NCBI GenBank assembly: GCA_003224135.1
Contig: QHYO01000794.1
Coordinates: 1 to 12,479 of the forward strand
From: Acidobacteriota bacterium
GTDB taxonomy: Bacteria; Acidobacteriota; Terriglobia; Acidiferrales; UBA7541
Reading direction: 5' to 3'
DNA: 12,479 nucleotides
The position numbers and the translations under genes are program-made. The notes under the pieces were generated by a model. It made no database searches and was not told the origin of the DNA. It worked only from the letters and a program-made list of their open reading frames with translations. Positions 1 to 6,636 of this stretch are shown here, piece after piece. The number at the start of each line of letters is the position of its first letter. The stretch's first letter is position 1.

Positions 1-2584
1 CGAAACTGATCTTGGGAAATGGTCTGCGCGGGCCAATTGCTCCCGGGCCTGGAGGCGCGTTATTGATCAAGTGAGCTCTCTGCAAGTGAACGCCGTGTGC
101 CCCGAGGTACCCAACCTCCAGTGTCGTCTCGCGGCCCAGGCTCTTCTCCACAGAAAAACTCCATTGCTGGACGTACTGCGCCGGAGCATGTGGTTCGAGC
201 GCGGTGAAACTGACCGTCGTTACGCCCAAAACCGGCTGGGCAAAATTGAATCCGTTCAGCGAGGGAATAAAATGATCGCTTTGCTGTGTGATCGGAAAAA
301 CGTACGGCACGTTGTGACGCTGGTTGCACCAGGTATTGAGGTCAACTGGCGTAAAGAAGATTCCATAGGCGCCATGAATCACCGCGGCAAATTTCGCCAA
401 GTTCTGCGAGAAGCCAAAACGCGGCGCGAAATTCTTTTTCTGCGAATACAGCAATCCCTGCGGATATCCATTCTGTCCACCGATGAACGCTTCTGGCGTG
501 CCGTCCACGAATGTCAGGTTGCTGTTCGTGTAGCGAATGTCCACCAGCGGGTTCATGAATTCATAGCGCAGACCAAACTCGACCGTGGTGTTCCGCGTCA
601 GCTGAAATGTATCTTGCGCGAACCAGTCCGCCGCCCATTGCCGCAACTGCATTTGCGGGATTCCAGCTTGCACTTGCTTCACCGCGGGCAGTCCAAGCAA
701 GAAACTGGCAAGACCGGAACCCGTCCCGTCGTTCGTCGCAGTCTGTGTTGTAAATCCATTCGTAAACTGATAGTAGCCGCGATTCTGGAAAAATCCCCAC
801 ATCGGCCATATGTACCGCCGGTAGCTTCCGCCGAATTTCAGCCCATGACGGCCCTTTTGCCAACTCAAGACATCCCGGCCTTCGATGATCGTGTCCCACG
901 CTTTCATCGGCGTGGCGGCGTAAGTGTCGCCCATACCGGAATATCCCTGCACGTTAAACCATGGCGCTCCCCACGCCCCTGGACCGCCAAATCCAATACC
1001 CTGAATCCCAAGCTGGGACACAATATCGTTCGTGTTTGCGCTTTCCGTGGTGTGGCTCATTGCCAATCGCGAAACACTGAGTGTCGCCACATTCACCATT
1101 CGCGGGCTTACAATTCGGTTCCACGCGACGTTTCCCTGCTGCGAGAAATTATCGTGATACGTTCCGAATCCCGGCAGGTTGATGGGCATGAATCCGTTTT
1201 CGCCGCTCAACGAATACCGTGCATAGACCGCGTCGCCGTTTGCAAATACGTGATCCACACGCGCCGTCCCCTGGTCCGTGCGGTGCACTTCGTTACGTGT
1301 GTCGATGTAGTTGTTGCAATCAGTACCGGCGCCAATCACGCCGGGTTGGCCCATCATCGCGCCGCCACAAGGCATCGTGCTTCCCATGTTCACGTCCATG
1401 CTCGGTTGGGGCGCGTACTGCTGCATAAAAAGTTGGGCTGCGGCGTTGATCCGGCCCTGCGGAATCTGATTGTTGGGAAAAGGATCGCGGAGAATTTGTG
1501 GATTGCTGGGACTGATTGCTTTCGTCGGATCGAAATTCGGATTCGCGTGCGCCGTCGAGGGATCGTAGATCGTTTTGCCGCTCATGCTGAAGTCGCCGAG
1601 AATTTCATCGGCAGTCGGCACCGTGTCCGTCATCGTGTCGGCCTTCGAGTGCCGCAATCCCTCATAGTTCGCAAAGAAAAATGTTTTCCCTCGCGTGAGC
1701 GGGCCGCCCAGCGAGCCGCCGTAGTTGTTCTGTACGAGATGCTTCGACATTCCCATGTCGCCGAACGTGTGCGCATCGAGCGCGCCATTCCGCAAGAATT
1801 CATAGGCCGTTCCGTGAAACTGATTCGAGCCCGAACGCGTCACGATGTTGATCTGTCCCCCGCCGGCGCCGCCGATTTCAGCCGCGTAGCTGCTCGTCTG
1901 TACCTTGAACTCTTGCACCGCATCCGGCGATGGACTCACGTTCAGCGTGTTGAAAGTTGGATCTGTATTCGTTGTGCCGTCTAGAAGGTAGTAATTCGCG
2001 TTGGGACGGGCGCCACCGATGGTGACCGATGAACGCTGTCCCGGCCTCCAGTAAAGGGGGTTCATGTCGCCGGTCTGTGCTCCGTGTCCTTCATGTGCAC
2101 CCGGCACTGTTAGCACCAGATCGATCAGCATTCTTCCGTTCAGAGGTAGCTGTTGGATCGCAGCCGGTTCCACTACTTCACCGACGCTCGCGTCGGTCGT
2201 CCTTAATACCGGGCCGCTGTTCGCGCCGACTTCCACTTTGCTGCTCACCGACGCCAACGCTAGTTTTACGTCCAGCGACGATTGCTGTCCAACTTCCAGT
2301 CGCAACGTCTGCGTAAATTCCGCAAATCCATTCTTCGTCACTGTGATTTGGTATTCGCCAGGCAACAGCCCCGGCACTTGAAACAGTCCAATTTCGTTTG
2401 AGTTCACCAGGCGCTCCGCGCCTGTCCCGGCTGCGATCAGTCGAATCTGGGCTCCCGCCACAGCGGCTCCCAGTACGTCCAGCACGTTTCCGCTCAGTGT
2501 GGCGTAGTTGCTCTGTCCGAACAGAATCGTTGGACTCATGAACAGACACACAGCCGCAAATCGCCTCACAAGCCGCTTCGACAT
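1..2584 (-). CDS. TonB-dependent receptor, Oar-like, with N-terminal carboxypeptidase-regulatory domain (C-terminus beyond window)
   Basis: Outer-membrane TonB-gated receptor, expected to import an unknown ligand. Reading the minus strand from ATG at 2584 gives 861 uninterrupted codons to the left window edge with no stop, so the 3' end is missing; relatives are usually 1000-1150 residues. Visible parts in order: a signal peptide (about 1-24, Arg-rich then hydrophobic, ending FGQ); a CarboxypepD_reg-like beta-sandwich (about 27-112, with GLFQVPGLLPGEY at 66-78); a plug with LPLNGR (146-151), LDGTTNTDPT (201-210) and INIVTRSGSNQFHGTAYEF (245-263); then an aromatic-rich beta-barrel. A purine-rich AGGGGTG lies about ten bases upstream of the ATG. 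It is transcribed divergently from the peroxiredoxin, about 216 bases away. An unusual Met/Cys-rich loop falls near 1345-1425. The family is secure; the substrate cannot be inferred. Confidence 0.93.
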   Translation of the reverse strand, partial: MSKRLVRRFAAVCLFMSPTILFGQSNYATLSGNVLDVLGAAVAGAQIRLIAAGTGAERLVNSNEIGLFQVPGLLPGEYQITVTKNGFAEFTQTLRLEVGQQSSLDVKLALASVSSKVEVGANSGPVLRTTDASVGEVVEPAAIQQLPLNGRMLIDLVLTVPGAHEGHGAQTGDMNPLYWRPGQRSSVTIGGARPNANYYLLDGTTNTDPTFNTLNVSPSPDAVQEFKVQTSSYAAEIGGAGGGQINIVTRSGSNQFHGTAYEFLRNGALDAHTFGDMGMSKHLVQNNYGGSLGGPLTRGKTFFFANYEGLRHSKADTMTDTVPTADEILGDFSMSGKTIYDPSTAHANPNFDPTKAISPSNPQILRDPFPNNQIPQGRINAAAQLFMQQYAPQPSMDVNMGSTMPCGGAMMGQPGVIGAGTDCNNYIDTRNEVHRTDQGTARVDHVFANGDAVYARYSLSGENGFMPINLPGFGTYHDNFSQQGNVAWNRIVSPRMVNVATLSVSRLAMSHTTESANTNDIVSQLGIQGIGFGGPGAWGAPWFNVQGYSGMGDTYAATPMKAWDTIIEGRDVLSWQKGRHGLKFGGSYRRYIWPMWGFFQNRGYYQFTNGFTTQTATNDGTGSGLASFLLGLPAVKQVQAGIPQMQLRQWAADWFAQDTFQLTRNTTVEFGLRYEFMNPLVDIRYTNSNLTFVDGTPEAFIGGQNGYPQGLLYSQKKNFAPRFGFSQNLAKFAAVIHGAYGIFFTPVDLNTWCNQRHNVPYVFPITQQSDHFIPSLNGFNFAQPVLGVTTVSFTALEPHAPAQYVQQWSFSVEKSLGRETTLEVGYLGAHGVHLQRAHLINNAPPGPGAIGPRRPFPKISF

Positions 2585-2800
2585 TTTTCTTCACCCCTGC
2601 GGCACCGAGAGTGCCGACTAGTGCGAGCATTTGACCTTTTCAGGGACGGCGGGACAATAGTAGAAACGTATTACTAGGGCGCGGAAGATTGATTTTCGTG
2701 TGAAGTAGGCTCTTGTTACGGCTGCAGTCACCTGCCGTGAAACGTGTTACAACTATCTCCTGGTGCATTTTGAATTTGCGCCTGTACGGAGCGTTGCACC

Positions 2801-3367
2801 ATGAAAAGTCGCATGCTCGTCATTTCCCTTTTCGCTGGCCTTCTCGTGCTCCTTATCGCAGGCGGCTATACCCTGCTTAAAGGCAGCGGCAATCCTCCGG
2901 CAATTGGTTCTCCTGCGCCGGACTTTACCTTGAAGGCTCAGGATGAACTGCCAGTGAAATTGTCCGCGTTTCGCGCGCAATGGGTTGTCTTGTATTTCTA
3001 TCCCAAGGATTTCACCAGCGGATGCACCATAGAGGCACACAACTTTCAACGCGATTTATCGGAATATCAGAAACGAAACGCGGTCATTCTTGGCGTCAGT
3101 GTTCAGGATGAGGCCACCCACAAACAGTTCTGCGCCAAAGAAGGCTTGCATTTCAAGCTGCTCGCTGACACCAAACAAGAAGTCTCGAAATCGTACGACT
3201 CGCTCATCAACCTGGGCATCGCGAAGCTGTCTTCGCGCCATACCTTTCTGATTGATCCTCAAGGAATGGTGCAAAAGGTCTGGTTGAATGTGGATGTCAA
3301 AAAGCACAGCGAAGAAATTCTTGCCAGCCTAGACGAATTCGAGAAGAACAAAATCGCCACGCACTAA
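2801..3367 (+). CDS. Membrane-anchored or periplasmic peroxiredoxin, BCP/PrxQ-like, 188 aa
   Basis: Thioredoxin-fold thiol peroxidase expected to reduce hydroperoxides. The start ATG is preceded by GGAG at 2788-2791. Residues 5-26 form a hydrophobic segment after a short basic N-terminus, so the protein is probably an inner-membrane signal anchor with the domain in the periplasm. The domain begins at GSPAPDFTL (36-44). The active site is FYPKDFTSGCT (66-76) with peroxidatic Cys75 in the PxxxTxxC pattern, and R146 (SSRHTFLID) is the conserved arginine. The PrxQ resolving cysteine expected at Cp+5 is replaced by His80; the only other cysteine is Cys111 in QFCAKEGL. It may therefore work as a 1-Cys enzyme or resolve through Cys111. 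It is followed at once by integrase debris, so it marks the left border of the relic zone. Confidence 0.92.
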   Translation: MKSRMLVISLFAGLLVLLIAGGYTLLKGSGNPPAIGSPAPDFTLKAQDELPVKLSAFRAQWVVLYFYPKDFTSGCTIEAHNFQRDLSEYQKRNAVILGVSVQDEATHKQFCAKEGLHFKLLADTKQEVSKSYDSLINLGIAKLSSRHTFLIDPQGMVQKVWLNVDVKKHSEEILASLDEFEKNKIATH

Positions 3368-3369
3368 TC

Positions 3370-3480
3370 GCGGCCGGGTGGGCTCCTGAAGACATCATCA
3401 AATTCCGGCTCGGTCACGCAAAGAAATCCGTGACGGAAACGCAATTGGAGGTTGCAACATAAGTTTGGAATTTGGTGCGT
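3370..3480 (+). pseudogene. Tyrosine recombinase (phage-type integrase) C-terminal remnant
   Basis: Right after the peroxiredoxin stop, a different plus frame reads AGWAPEDIIKFRLGHAKKSV (3373-3432), then TETQLEVAT and a stop at 3460-3462. APEDIIKFxLGHAxKSVT matches the end of tyrosine integrases, where the GH box precedes the catalytic tyrosine. Here the expected Y is lost (TETQ instead of the usual T-x-x-Y) and the reading then degenerates, although bases 3451-3475 still resemble a KVGLGF-type tail. No upstream integrase sequence is present: the preceding bases belong to the peroxiredoxin. It is a 5'-truncated, decayed fragment lying just upstream of a tRNA-end-like repeat, the normal place for an integrase next to its attachment site. 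Recognition is from memory of the family, not from a search. Confidence 0.68.
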
Positions 3481-3485
3481 GTTAG

Positions 3486-3526
3486 AGTGGTGCGCTCAAG
3501 GGGACGATTTTAAAACGTTTCTCGAG
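3486..3526 (-). repeat. Degenerate tRNA-3'-end-like relic A (pairs with 8225-8265)
   Basis: On the minus strand this ends in GAGCGCACCACT, i.e. a CCA-like acceptor end plus CT, preceded by a degraded T-arm-like stretch (TTTTAAAATCGTCCCC). Aligned by eye, it matches 8225-8265 at roughly three quarters of positions over about 42 bases, both containing GGGGACGATTTTA on the plus strand. It lies 20 bases past the CATAAGTTT of the integrase remnant. Best explanation: an old attachment-site or tRNA-end copy that has decayed. It cannot fold as a tRNA. Confidence 0.45.
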
Positions 3527-3532
3527 CAATTT

Positions 3533-3573
3533 GTGATCGCCTCGCGAGCATTCGAACTATCAGGAGCGATCAC
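3533..3573. repeat. Inverted repeat, 8-bp arms, 25-base loop, over the VapC fragment stop
   Basis: GTGATCGC at 3533-3540 is the exact reverse complement of GCGATCAC at 3566-3573. The right arm overlaps the stop codon of the minus-strand PIN fragment. No T-run follows on either strand, so a classical intrinsic terminator is not supported. It may be a junction scar, or chance. Confidence 0.35.
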
Positions 3574-3788
3574 GGCTTTCCCCAGTCCGCCCAGGCCAAC
3601 GCTTTGATTCGGGCGAACTCTGAGAGATTCGCGGTAATCAGCGTGAGCTTGTTACGCATTGCCTGTCCGGCAATCAGAAGGTCATGAGCACCAGTCGGCT
3701 TTCCGACCCTCTCGAGATCAGCTCGAATTGCGCCGGCGAGTCCGGCGTCCACATCCTCGAAAGGAGGCGGATGCACGGGGCGTGCCAT
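3570..3788 (-). pseudogene. VapC-family PIN-domain toxin, C-terminal fragment (72 aa)
   Basis: Encodes the last half of a PIN ribonuclease toxin. IRADLERVGKPTGAHDLLIA (21-40) carries the conserved acidic Asp36 after GAH, and LTLITANLSEFARI (48-61) matches the final strand and the TxNxxEF region of VapC proteins, ending ADWGKP. Normal VapC is about 125-140 residues and begins with an L-D-T/S-N motif holding the first catalytic Asp. That half is absent: the frame meets a stop about 36 bases upstream of the ATG, and the SnoaL gene ends at 3912. There is no VapB antitoxin nearby. The ATG at 3788 has no convincing Shine-Dalgarno site. Almost certainly a non-functional remnant. Confidence 0.75.
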
Positions 3789-3911
3789 AGGTTGAGTGTC
3801 CTCGTCATCCCAGCTCCCAATTCAGGACAACTGGATCAAGCCTGTAGCATGATTGCGAGTTAGCCCGCCGAGACTCTCCACTGCGACGGCTACGCCGTGA
3901 ACAGATTGCGC

Positions 3912-4349
3912 TTACGCTCCCGCGCCAATTTGCCGCAAAGGGGTAGCAAAATCGAAGTAGATCCTTCCTGCCGGAATCTTTCTGGATCCGAGGTCGTACT
4001 CGTAGAAGGAACAACCAGGAACCTGAACCTTTTTACCCGTAGCCTCGATTTTACCAAAGCCGCCTTTGTGCACAGCGTCAAAAGTCCATTCCACCGCGAC
4101 CAGATTTTTGGCGTGGGCCAAGTTCCGAATGGAATGTACATTGCCAGGGAACGCGGTAATGAACGGCCGGACGAAGTTATCTCGCACGTCTGTCTTCCCT
4201 TCAAGTGTTCCCGCCGGAAGGTGGATTACGACATCATCCGAATAGTAGGCGAGAATCTTGTCTTCATCGGTGCCTTTCCAGGCATCGAAATACTCTTGAA
4301 TAAATGCGCGGACGTTTTCTGGCGCCGCTTGGACAGCTGCAACTTGCAT
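3912..4349 (-). CDS. SnoaL-like / NTF2-fold protein (ester-cyclase-like), 145 aa
   Basis: Small alpha+beta-barrel protein of the SnoaL-like or nuclear-transport-factor-2 superfamily, whose members include polyketide cyclases, isomerases and many uncharacterised proteins. Family-like features: ENVRAFIQEYFDAW (11-24, first helix), ILAYYSDDVVIHLPAG (32-47), the strand LVAVEWTFDAVH (83-94), and the last strands VQVPGCSFYEYDLGSRKI (108-125) and GRIYFDF. An in-frame ATG 15 codons upstream (4394) is possible, but ATG 4349 is preferred: GAAGGGAG lies just upstream and the family-like sequence begins there. It is downstream of the VOC gene on the same strand with a 164-base gap, so co-transcription is possible but not close-coupled. 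No catalytic function can be assigned. Confidence 0.85.
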   Translation of the reverse strand: MQVAAVQAAPENVRAFIQEYFDAWKGTDEDKILAYYSDDVVIHLPAGTLEGKTDVRDNFVRPFITAFPGNVHSIRNLAHAKNLVAVEWTFDAVHKGGFGKIEATGKKVQVPGCSFYEYDLGSRKIPAGRIYFDFATPLRQIGAGA

Positions 4350-4513
4350 ACTTGCTCCCTTCTCGACGCTGCGATTGCGTCGCCGTTGGGGCAATCATAT
4401 ACCCGTTGGCGGGCGCCAGCGCGCCCATAGCAACCTGCCATTTGCGAACGAACTCCGAAATGACCGCACGTTTAATCTTCGCTTGGCGTTATTTCATCGC
4501 ATAGAAGGATCGC

Positions 4514-4930
4514 CTACGGAGAGGTTTTTCGCATCTTTTTCGGTTTCGAACGTTTAGCGATCTCCTGCGCGAAATACCACTGATGTCCTTCTGGATCTTC
4601 GGCACCATAGCGGCGATGACCGTAGAAGGTATCCTTGGGTTCTTCGAGGATCGTTGCGCCTGCCTTCCTCGCCCGCTCGAAGTGCGCATTCACGTGGTAC
4701 ACATTGACGTAAAGACTCTGGGTCGCCTGACCGAGGCGTTTTGGATTCTTATACTTCCGACCGGGATAGCCCATCATGATTAGGTCGTCACCGAGTTTCA
4801 TCGCGGCGTGATTGATCTTGCCATCAGGACGTGACATTTGGGCACCGCACTTCCGAAAACCAAACGCTCTAGCGAGAAACTTCAGAGCGCCGGCGACATC
4901 TTCATATAAGAGATAGGGAGTAATTGACAT
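4514..4930 (-). CDS. VOC-superfamily (glyoxalase/bleomycin-resistance/PhnB-like) protein, 138 aa
   Basis: Vicinal-oxygen-chelate fold protein of two beta-alpha-beta-beta-beta units. It opens with SITPYLLYEDVAGALKFLAR (2-21), the classic start of PhnB-like glyoxalase homologues, followed by AFGFRKC. NHAAMKLGDDLIMMG (40-54) supplies a candidate metal ligand His41. SLYVNVYHVNAHFERARKAG (72-91) starts the second module. RYGAEDPEGHQWYFAQE (107-123) is the usual C-terminal signature, with His116 and Glu123 as further candidate ligands. The tail is basic (KRSKPKKMRK). ATG 4930 is supported by TAGGAG eight bases upstream. Length is normal and the frame intact. The substrate is unknown; members act as dioxygenases, lyases, isomerases or drug-binding proteins. 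Confidence 0.88.
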   Translation of the reverse strand: MSITPYLLYEDVAGALKFLARAFGFRKCGAQMSRPDGKINHAAMKLGDDLIMMGYPGRKYKNPKRLGQATQSLYVNVYHVNAHFERARKAGATILEEPKDTFYGHRRYGAEDPEGHQWYFAQEIAKRSKPKKMRKTSP

Positions 4931-4995
4931 GAGATTGACTCCTACTGCTTCACTCTTCCGTGACGAGACCCAACGGGGATGCCGTTCCGTTCTTC

Positions 4996-5029
4996 TGTAT
5001 ACTGCGCCAAAACGAACGTTCTAAGTCAA
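4996..5029 (-). promoter_or_regulatory. Possible promoter of the VOC gene with an 8-bp palindrome in the spacer
   Basis: On the minus strand, TATACA (5001-4996) could be a -10 box. Seventeen bases upstream is a weak TTAGAA; a better TTGACT (5029-5024) is 22 bases away, too far for standard spacing. The palindrome GAACGTTC (5014-5021) lies between them, where an operator could sit. The VOC ATG is 66 bases downstream. This is inference from motif matching only. Confidence 0.28.
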
Positions 5030-5075
5030 TGGAAGGCTACCGCCATAAGTTTCTGATTGTAAAGGAGGAAGGAAG

Positions 5076-5119
5076 TGGTGCGCCCGGAGGGCTCGAACTC
5101 TCGACTTTCTAGTTCGTAG
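5076..5119 (-). repeat. 3'-half tRNA-Arg(ACG)-like sequence, att-site-like relic (copy 1)
   Basis: Read on the minus strand, this is the 3' half of a tRNA: anticodon loop CTACGAA (anticodon ACG), variable region, T-loop GTTCGAG, and acceptor end CCGGGCGCACCA. Similarity begins at the anticodon loop; nothing tRNA-like precedes it, so the D-arm and 5' acceptor strand are missing. One base in the T-arm is missing relative to copy 2 (10139-10183), and the T-stem no longer pairs properly. It matches copy 2 at about 39 of 45 aligned positions, in the same orientation. An anticodon-loop-to-CCA span is the usual core of tyrosine-integrase attachment sites. A 7-bp inverted repeat (CTTTCTA/TAGAAAG, 5106-5124) overlaps its inner end. 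CATAAGTTT at 5044-5052 repeats the sequence at 3458-3466 at a similar distance from the CCA end. Confidence 0.7.
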
Positions 5120-5236
5120 AAAGGCGAGAGGGGTCAGAGGTGAAAACCTATCTCGTTCGTTTGGTGTCGCTTACGATTCGGTGGCAGTCGCTCTTGCCTT
5201 TCAATTGTACCCAGTCTTGTACCCGCGCCATTTCAT
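5120..5236 (-). other. Non-coding junction between half-tRNA and higA remnant; possible integrase-tail debris
   Basis: About 115 bases between the half-tRNA and the abrupt end of HigA. On the minus strand one frame reads MARVQDWVQLKGKSDCHR and stops; another reads GTRLGTIERQERLP. The second resembles low-complexity C-terminal tails sometimes seen on integrases next to tRNA attachment sites, but the match is weak. No ribosome site or recognisable domain. Treated as debris. Confidence 0.25.
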
Positions 5237-5385
5237 TCACCCCGTGATGGCGCGCGTTCCCTTCAAAATCTGCCTTACGCGATTGGTCGGCACGTCGATC
5301 TTTCGCGCCAGTTCAGCCGCGCTCATGTCGAGTGCTTCCAGTTCTTCAGCCAGGTGTTTCCTGCATGGATAGCAATGAGTGCCAT
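5237..5385 (-). pseudogene. higA: HigA-type antitoxin remnant (XRE helix-turn-helix), frameshifted and C-terminally cut
   Basis: The ATG at 5385 opens MALIAIHAG, matching the HigA start (M-A-x-x-x-I-H-P-G-R). A base is then missing and the rest continues in another frame as HLAEELEALDMSAAELARKI, then DVPTNRVRQILKGTRAIT. That is the HTH of HigA antitoxins, including the PTNRV recognition helix and the G-x-RAIT end. A stop follows at once, where intact HigA continues for about 35-45 residues (DTALRLxxFFGTS-type). So it has one frameshift near codon 9 and a lost C-terminus. It lies directly after the higB remnant in the usual toxin-first order. Not expected to give a functional repressor. Confidence 0.75.
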
Positions 5386-5395
5386 AGAAATGTTC

Positions 5396-5674
5396 CTGGT
5401 GATAGTCAACAATCTCCACGTTTGATGGCCCCGGCGCCCGATGAGCGCACTCGAGGCAAATCCGCCATTGATCGTTAATGCGGATCTGTACCGGCCCTTG
5501 CGATCGCCTACCAGCGCTGCAAAACGATTGCCAGGCAATGCGGCAAGGTCCCTCAGCGACGTAGCCACCTCCACACGGTCAAGCTTCAGTCGCGCGGACC
5601 GTTCAAATCCAGAGAATGCCTTGACCAGTCTTCCAGCGCGAAGTCTCTGGTTCTCTTGTCCCGATAGCTGCGAT
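5396..5674 (-). pseudogene. higB: HigB-type (RelE-fold) toxin remnant with at least two frameshifts
   Basis: Three minus-strand frames together rebuild a RelE/HigB mRNA-interferase of about 92 residues: SYRDKRTRDFA (near 5668-5636); then GRLVKAFSGFERSARLKLDR and ATSLRDLAALPGNRFAALVG (to about 5490); then, after a one-base loss near 5483-5489, RINDQWRICLE and NVEIVDYH (to 5399). LxxLPGNRxxxLxGDRxGxY and the RINDQWRICF-type strand are diagnostic of HigB. The codon after DYH is CAG, where relatives have a stop, so the frame reads into higA. The original start codon appears to have become ATC at 5674. A decayed, inactive toxin gene paired with the higA remnant. Confidence 0.78.
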
Positions 5675-5682
5675 GGCGGTCT

Positions 5683-5702
5683 CCACCTGCTGAGGCAGGT
5701 GG
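5683..5702. repeat. Perfect 8-bp hairpin upstream of the higBA remnant
   Basis: CCACCTGC (5683-5690), loop TGAG, GCAGGTGG (5695-5702). It lies immediately 5' of the rebuilt higB start on the minus strand, where a toxin-antitoxin operator often lies. It has no T-tract, so it is not a typical intrinsic terminator. An operator or a small repeat element are both possible. Confidence 0.5.
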
Positions 5703-5936
5703 TTAACGTAACGCCAGGGTCGGCGCGAACGGAAAATGATGCGCACCGACGCGGTTAACCCCTTACCTGAGAATCGACGCGAAAATCGATTGTGCAGATG
5801 TCTGGTCGAATATCAGACTGGGAGAAAACCTAAGACCACAAAACCGCTCGGCGGCGTCTAATTCCGGAGGAAGGACCTTCTCAGGTCGCTGGAGAATTGG
5901 AGCGCGTCTAGACTTGGGGCAACGAGAGGAGCAACC

Positions 5937-6575
5937 ATGAATCGCAAAAGATTTCGCTGCACCATCGCGACCATTGTAGTCATCTTGCTCTGGTCGTTAG
6001 GAGACGTGGCTCTTGGAATAAACGGCGACCAACGCCAAGAGGTCACTCGCCTGGCGGAGTTGACCCAATGGAAGGCAGGGACAATTGTGGCGGACGTCGG
6101 CGCAGGTGACGGAACCTACAGCTTCGAAGCTGCGCAAAAGGTTGGGCCGTCGGGCCGTGTCTATGCGACCGAAATCGACACGGAAAAATTGAAGAATCTC
6201 AGAGCGGAAGTCACGAAACGCAAGCACGAGAACATGGTTATAGTGGAGGGAACGACGGATGACACAAAGCTTCCGTCGAGTTGCTGCGACACGATTTTTC
6301 TGCGCCACGTATATCACCATCTAACGCAGCCGCAGGAGTTTGATAGAAATTTGGTGCGCTCGCTAAAGCCGGGGGCATACCTGGCAATCATCGATTTCCC
6401 ACCGAGCTCCAATTTGCCGCCAGTAGAAGGAGTCCCGAAGAATCGGGGTGGGCACGGCATTCCGGAGAAGGTGGTGGAGGAAGAGCTAACAACCGCGGGA
6501 CTGCAGGTAGATAAGGTTATTGACGATTGGTCGGCACACGACTATTGCGTTATCTTCGTGAAGCGCGGTCCATGA
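5937..6575 (+). CDS. Exported or membrane-anchored class I SAM-dependent methyltransferase, 212 aa
   Basis: Rossmann-fold methyltransferase with a hydrophobic N-terminal segment (RFRCTIATIVVILLWSLG, 5-22, then VALG) that looks like a signal peptide or anchor. Motif I is VADVGAGDGTYSFEAAQKVG (51-70). The second strand ends YATEID (76-81) with acidic Glu79 or Asp81 expected to bind the ribose. VEGTTDDTKLP (103-113) precedes the motif IV region FLRHVYHHLTQP (121-132), and LKPGAYLAIIDFPP (143-156) is post-motif. Length suits the family. ATG 5937 has GAGAGGAG six bases upstream. The acceptor is unknown. No partner gene is adjacent: upstream is toxin-antitoxin debris, downstream an SRPBCC fragment. 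Catalysis outside the cytoplasm would need a SAM supply, so the N-terminus is more likely an anchor, or the topology is unusual. Confidence 0.85.
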   Translation: MNRKRFRCTIATIVVILLWSLGDVALGINGDQRQEVTRLAELTQWKAGTIVADVGAGDGTYSFEAAQKVGPSGRVYATEIDTEKLKNLRAEVTKRKHENMVIVEGTTDDTKLPSSCCDTIFLRHVYHHLTQPQEFDRNLVRSLKPGAYLAIIDFPPSSNLPPVEGVPKNRGGHGIPEKVVEEELTTAGLQVDKVIDDWSAHDYCVIFVKRGP

Positions 6576-6636
6576 GCAAATGGAATGGCAAAATACTGAG
6601 TGCCCGCAACAACTGCTCACCGAGGAGCAATCCCTG

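Noticed and set aside
71..1984. A 637-codon open frame on the plus strand
   Set aside because: It lies antisense to the receptor gene, whose minus-strand translation shows signal peptide, plug and barrel motifs. The plus-frame product is Arg/His/Val-rich with no domain likeness, typical of the mirror of a codon-biased gene.
5076..5119. A functional tRNA gene
   Set aside because: The D-arm and 5' acceptor strand are absent, the T-arm has a one-base deletion and the anticodon stem does not pair as a tRNA; only the 3' half is present.
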